Made by a program: the position numbers and the translations under genes
The notes under the pieces: generated by a model
The model's input: the letters and a program-made list of their open reading frames with translations, nothing else
Told to the model about the DNA's origin: nothing
Databases searched by the model: none
Source: Streptococcus gallolyticus subsp. gallolyticus DSM 16831
GTDB lineage: Bacteria; Bacillota; Bacilli; Lactobacillales; Streptococcaceae
Direction of reading: 5' to 3'
NCBI RefSeq assembly: GCF_002000985.1
Contig: NZ_CP018822.1
Coordinates: 2,312,001 to 2,376,000 of the forward strand
Length of the DNA: 64,000 nucleotides
Part shown: positions 63,294-64,000 of the stretch, piece by piece
Layout: every line of letters begins with the position of its first letter
How positions within the stretch are numbered: the stretch's first letter is position 1

Positions 63294-63326
63294 ATGATTA
63301 CGCTTTTACCAACCACAATACTAGCC
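63294..63326. repeat. 33-bp direct repeat, right copy
   Basis: Same 33 bp as 56250-56282 except one base. It lies just upstream of the hslO promoter. Confidence 0.9.
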
Positions 63327-63345
63327 CATCAAATTTGCTTTGTGT

Positions 63346-63351
63346 TATAAT
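63346..63351 (+). promoter_or_regulatory. hslO extended -10
   Basis: TGTTATAAT just ahead of the hslO start (-10 at 63346-63351), without a clear -35. The ATG follows only seven bases later, so the message has almost no leader or another promoter exists. Confidence 0.5.
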
Positions 63352-63357
63352 GTTCTT

Positions 63358-64000
63358 ATGGATAAACTTATAAAATCAATTTCAAAATCTGGTTCTTTCC
63401 GTGCTTATGTGCTTGATAGCACTGAGACGGTTAGAACTGCACAAGAAAAACATCAAACACTTTCTAGCTCTACTGTTGCCCTAGGTAGAACACTTATTGC
63501 CAATCAAATCCTAGCTGCCAATCAGAAAGGAGACAGCAAAGTAACCGTCAAAGTTATTGGTGATAGCTCACTTGGTCACATTATCTCTGTGGCTGATACT
63601 AAAGGACATGTCAAAGGCTACATTCAAAATACTGGCGTTGATGTTAAAAAAACCGCTACTGGCGAAGTCATGGTTGGACCATTCATGGGTGCTGGTCAAT
63701 TCGTTGTCATCACAGACTACGGTACAGGTAACCCTTACACTTCTTCAACACCACTTGTCTCAGGTGAAATCGGTGAAGATTTGGCTTTTTACTTGACTGA
63801 ATCTGAACAAACACCTTCTGCCGTTGGGCTTAACGTTCTTCTTGACGACAATGACAAGGTCGAAGTCGCTGGTGGCTTTATGTTGCAAGTCCTTCCAGGT
63901 GCTTCTGAAGAAGAAATCAACCGCTATGAAAAACGTATCCAAGAAATGCCTGCTATTTCAAAACTTTTGGAATCTGACGACCACGTTGAAGCTCTTTTAA
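63358..64000 (+). CDS. hslO: Hsp33 redox chaperone, truncated by the window edge
   Basis: The first 214 residues of 33-kDa heat-shock protein, a holdase activated by oxidation. The start [27 protein letters not shown] and [18 protein letters not shown] are typical. The C-terminal zinc-binding Cys lie outside the window. No convincing ribosome site is seen before the ATG. Confidence 0.93.
   Translation, partial: MDKLIKSISKSGSFRAYVLDSTETVRTAQEKHQTLSSSTVALGRTLIANQILAANQKGDSKVTVKVIGDSSLGHIISVADTKGHVKGYIQNTGVDVKKTATGEVMVGPFMGAGQFVVITDYGTGNPYTSSTPLVSGEIGEDLAFYLTESEQTPSAVGLNVLLDDNDKVEVAGGFMLQVLPGASEEEINRYEKRIQEMPAISKLLESDDHVEALL

Overview
The window reads as chromosome of a low-GC streptococcus, most likely of the bovis/equinus group (S. 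gallolyticus, S. equinus, S. infantarius and relatives). The support is a bifunctional GshAB glutathione synthase, PolA, PurA and Hsp33 of streptococcal type, AGGAGG ribosome sites throughout, a phenolic acid decarboxylase with PadR, and the ula L-ascorbate genes. Species level is inference. No rRNA, tRNA, CRISPR array or insertion sequence was seen.

Layout. 1-1330: padC-padR with a dyad operator. 1336-5211: a CoA-binding protein and a polymorphic-toxin island (LXG toxin, candidate immunity gene, DUF4299 gene). 5331-13203: polA; a MATE exporter, MerR regulator and B3/B4-domain operon behind a MerR-type promoter with a 19-bp spacer; an aldo/keto reductase; an AEC-family carrier. 13422-30754: a sugar block with a transketolase/aldolase/ulaG operon, an unassigned ascorbate-type PTS operon (EIIABC, SIS isomerase, DapA-family lyase, KDPG aldolase, BglG-type regulator) and the ulaABCDEF operon with its PRD regulator. 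Three promoters carry cre-like CcpA sites. 30911-36428: a methionine transporter operon (metN-metI-metQ) followed by an alcohol dehydrogenase and an AhpD-like gene, behind a leader that looks like a ribosome-mediated attenuator with a 38-codon, Cys-containing ORF; a divergent Rrf2 regulator follows. 36605-40645: purA and gshF.

40708-53923 is a 13.2-kb satellite-like integrated element (PICI/SaPI layout) bounded by a 19-bp att repeat with one mismatch. int and a CI-like repressor point right. Cro, Rha, a long run of small genes, a VapE-type helicase, an iteron origin, an ArpU-like regulator and a cold-shock gene point left. Several short plus-strand transcription units with extended -10 promoters and terminators lie within it. 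The att core sits in the promoter spacer of the downstream xpaC-telA genes.

56435-63164 is the most interesting part: a compact AT-rich cluster for a thiazole/oxazole-modified (streptolysin-S-like) peptide. It holds a 25-codon hydrophobic ORF, a 46-codon precursor ending in a Cys-rich tail, a terminator after the precursor, a SagC-like cyclodehydratase partner, a YcaO protein, a SagB-like dehydrogenase, an M16-type (HxxEH) protease candidate in place of the CAAX protease of the sag operon, an ABC exporter, and a LytTR/DUF3021 regulator pair. The promoter carries a 9-N12-9 direct repeat typical of LytTR/ComE-type regulators. The cluster is flanked by a 33-bp direct repeat (one mismatch) at 56250 and 63294, which suggests it was inserted between telA and hslO. 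hslO runs off the right edge.
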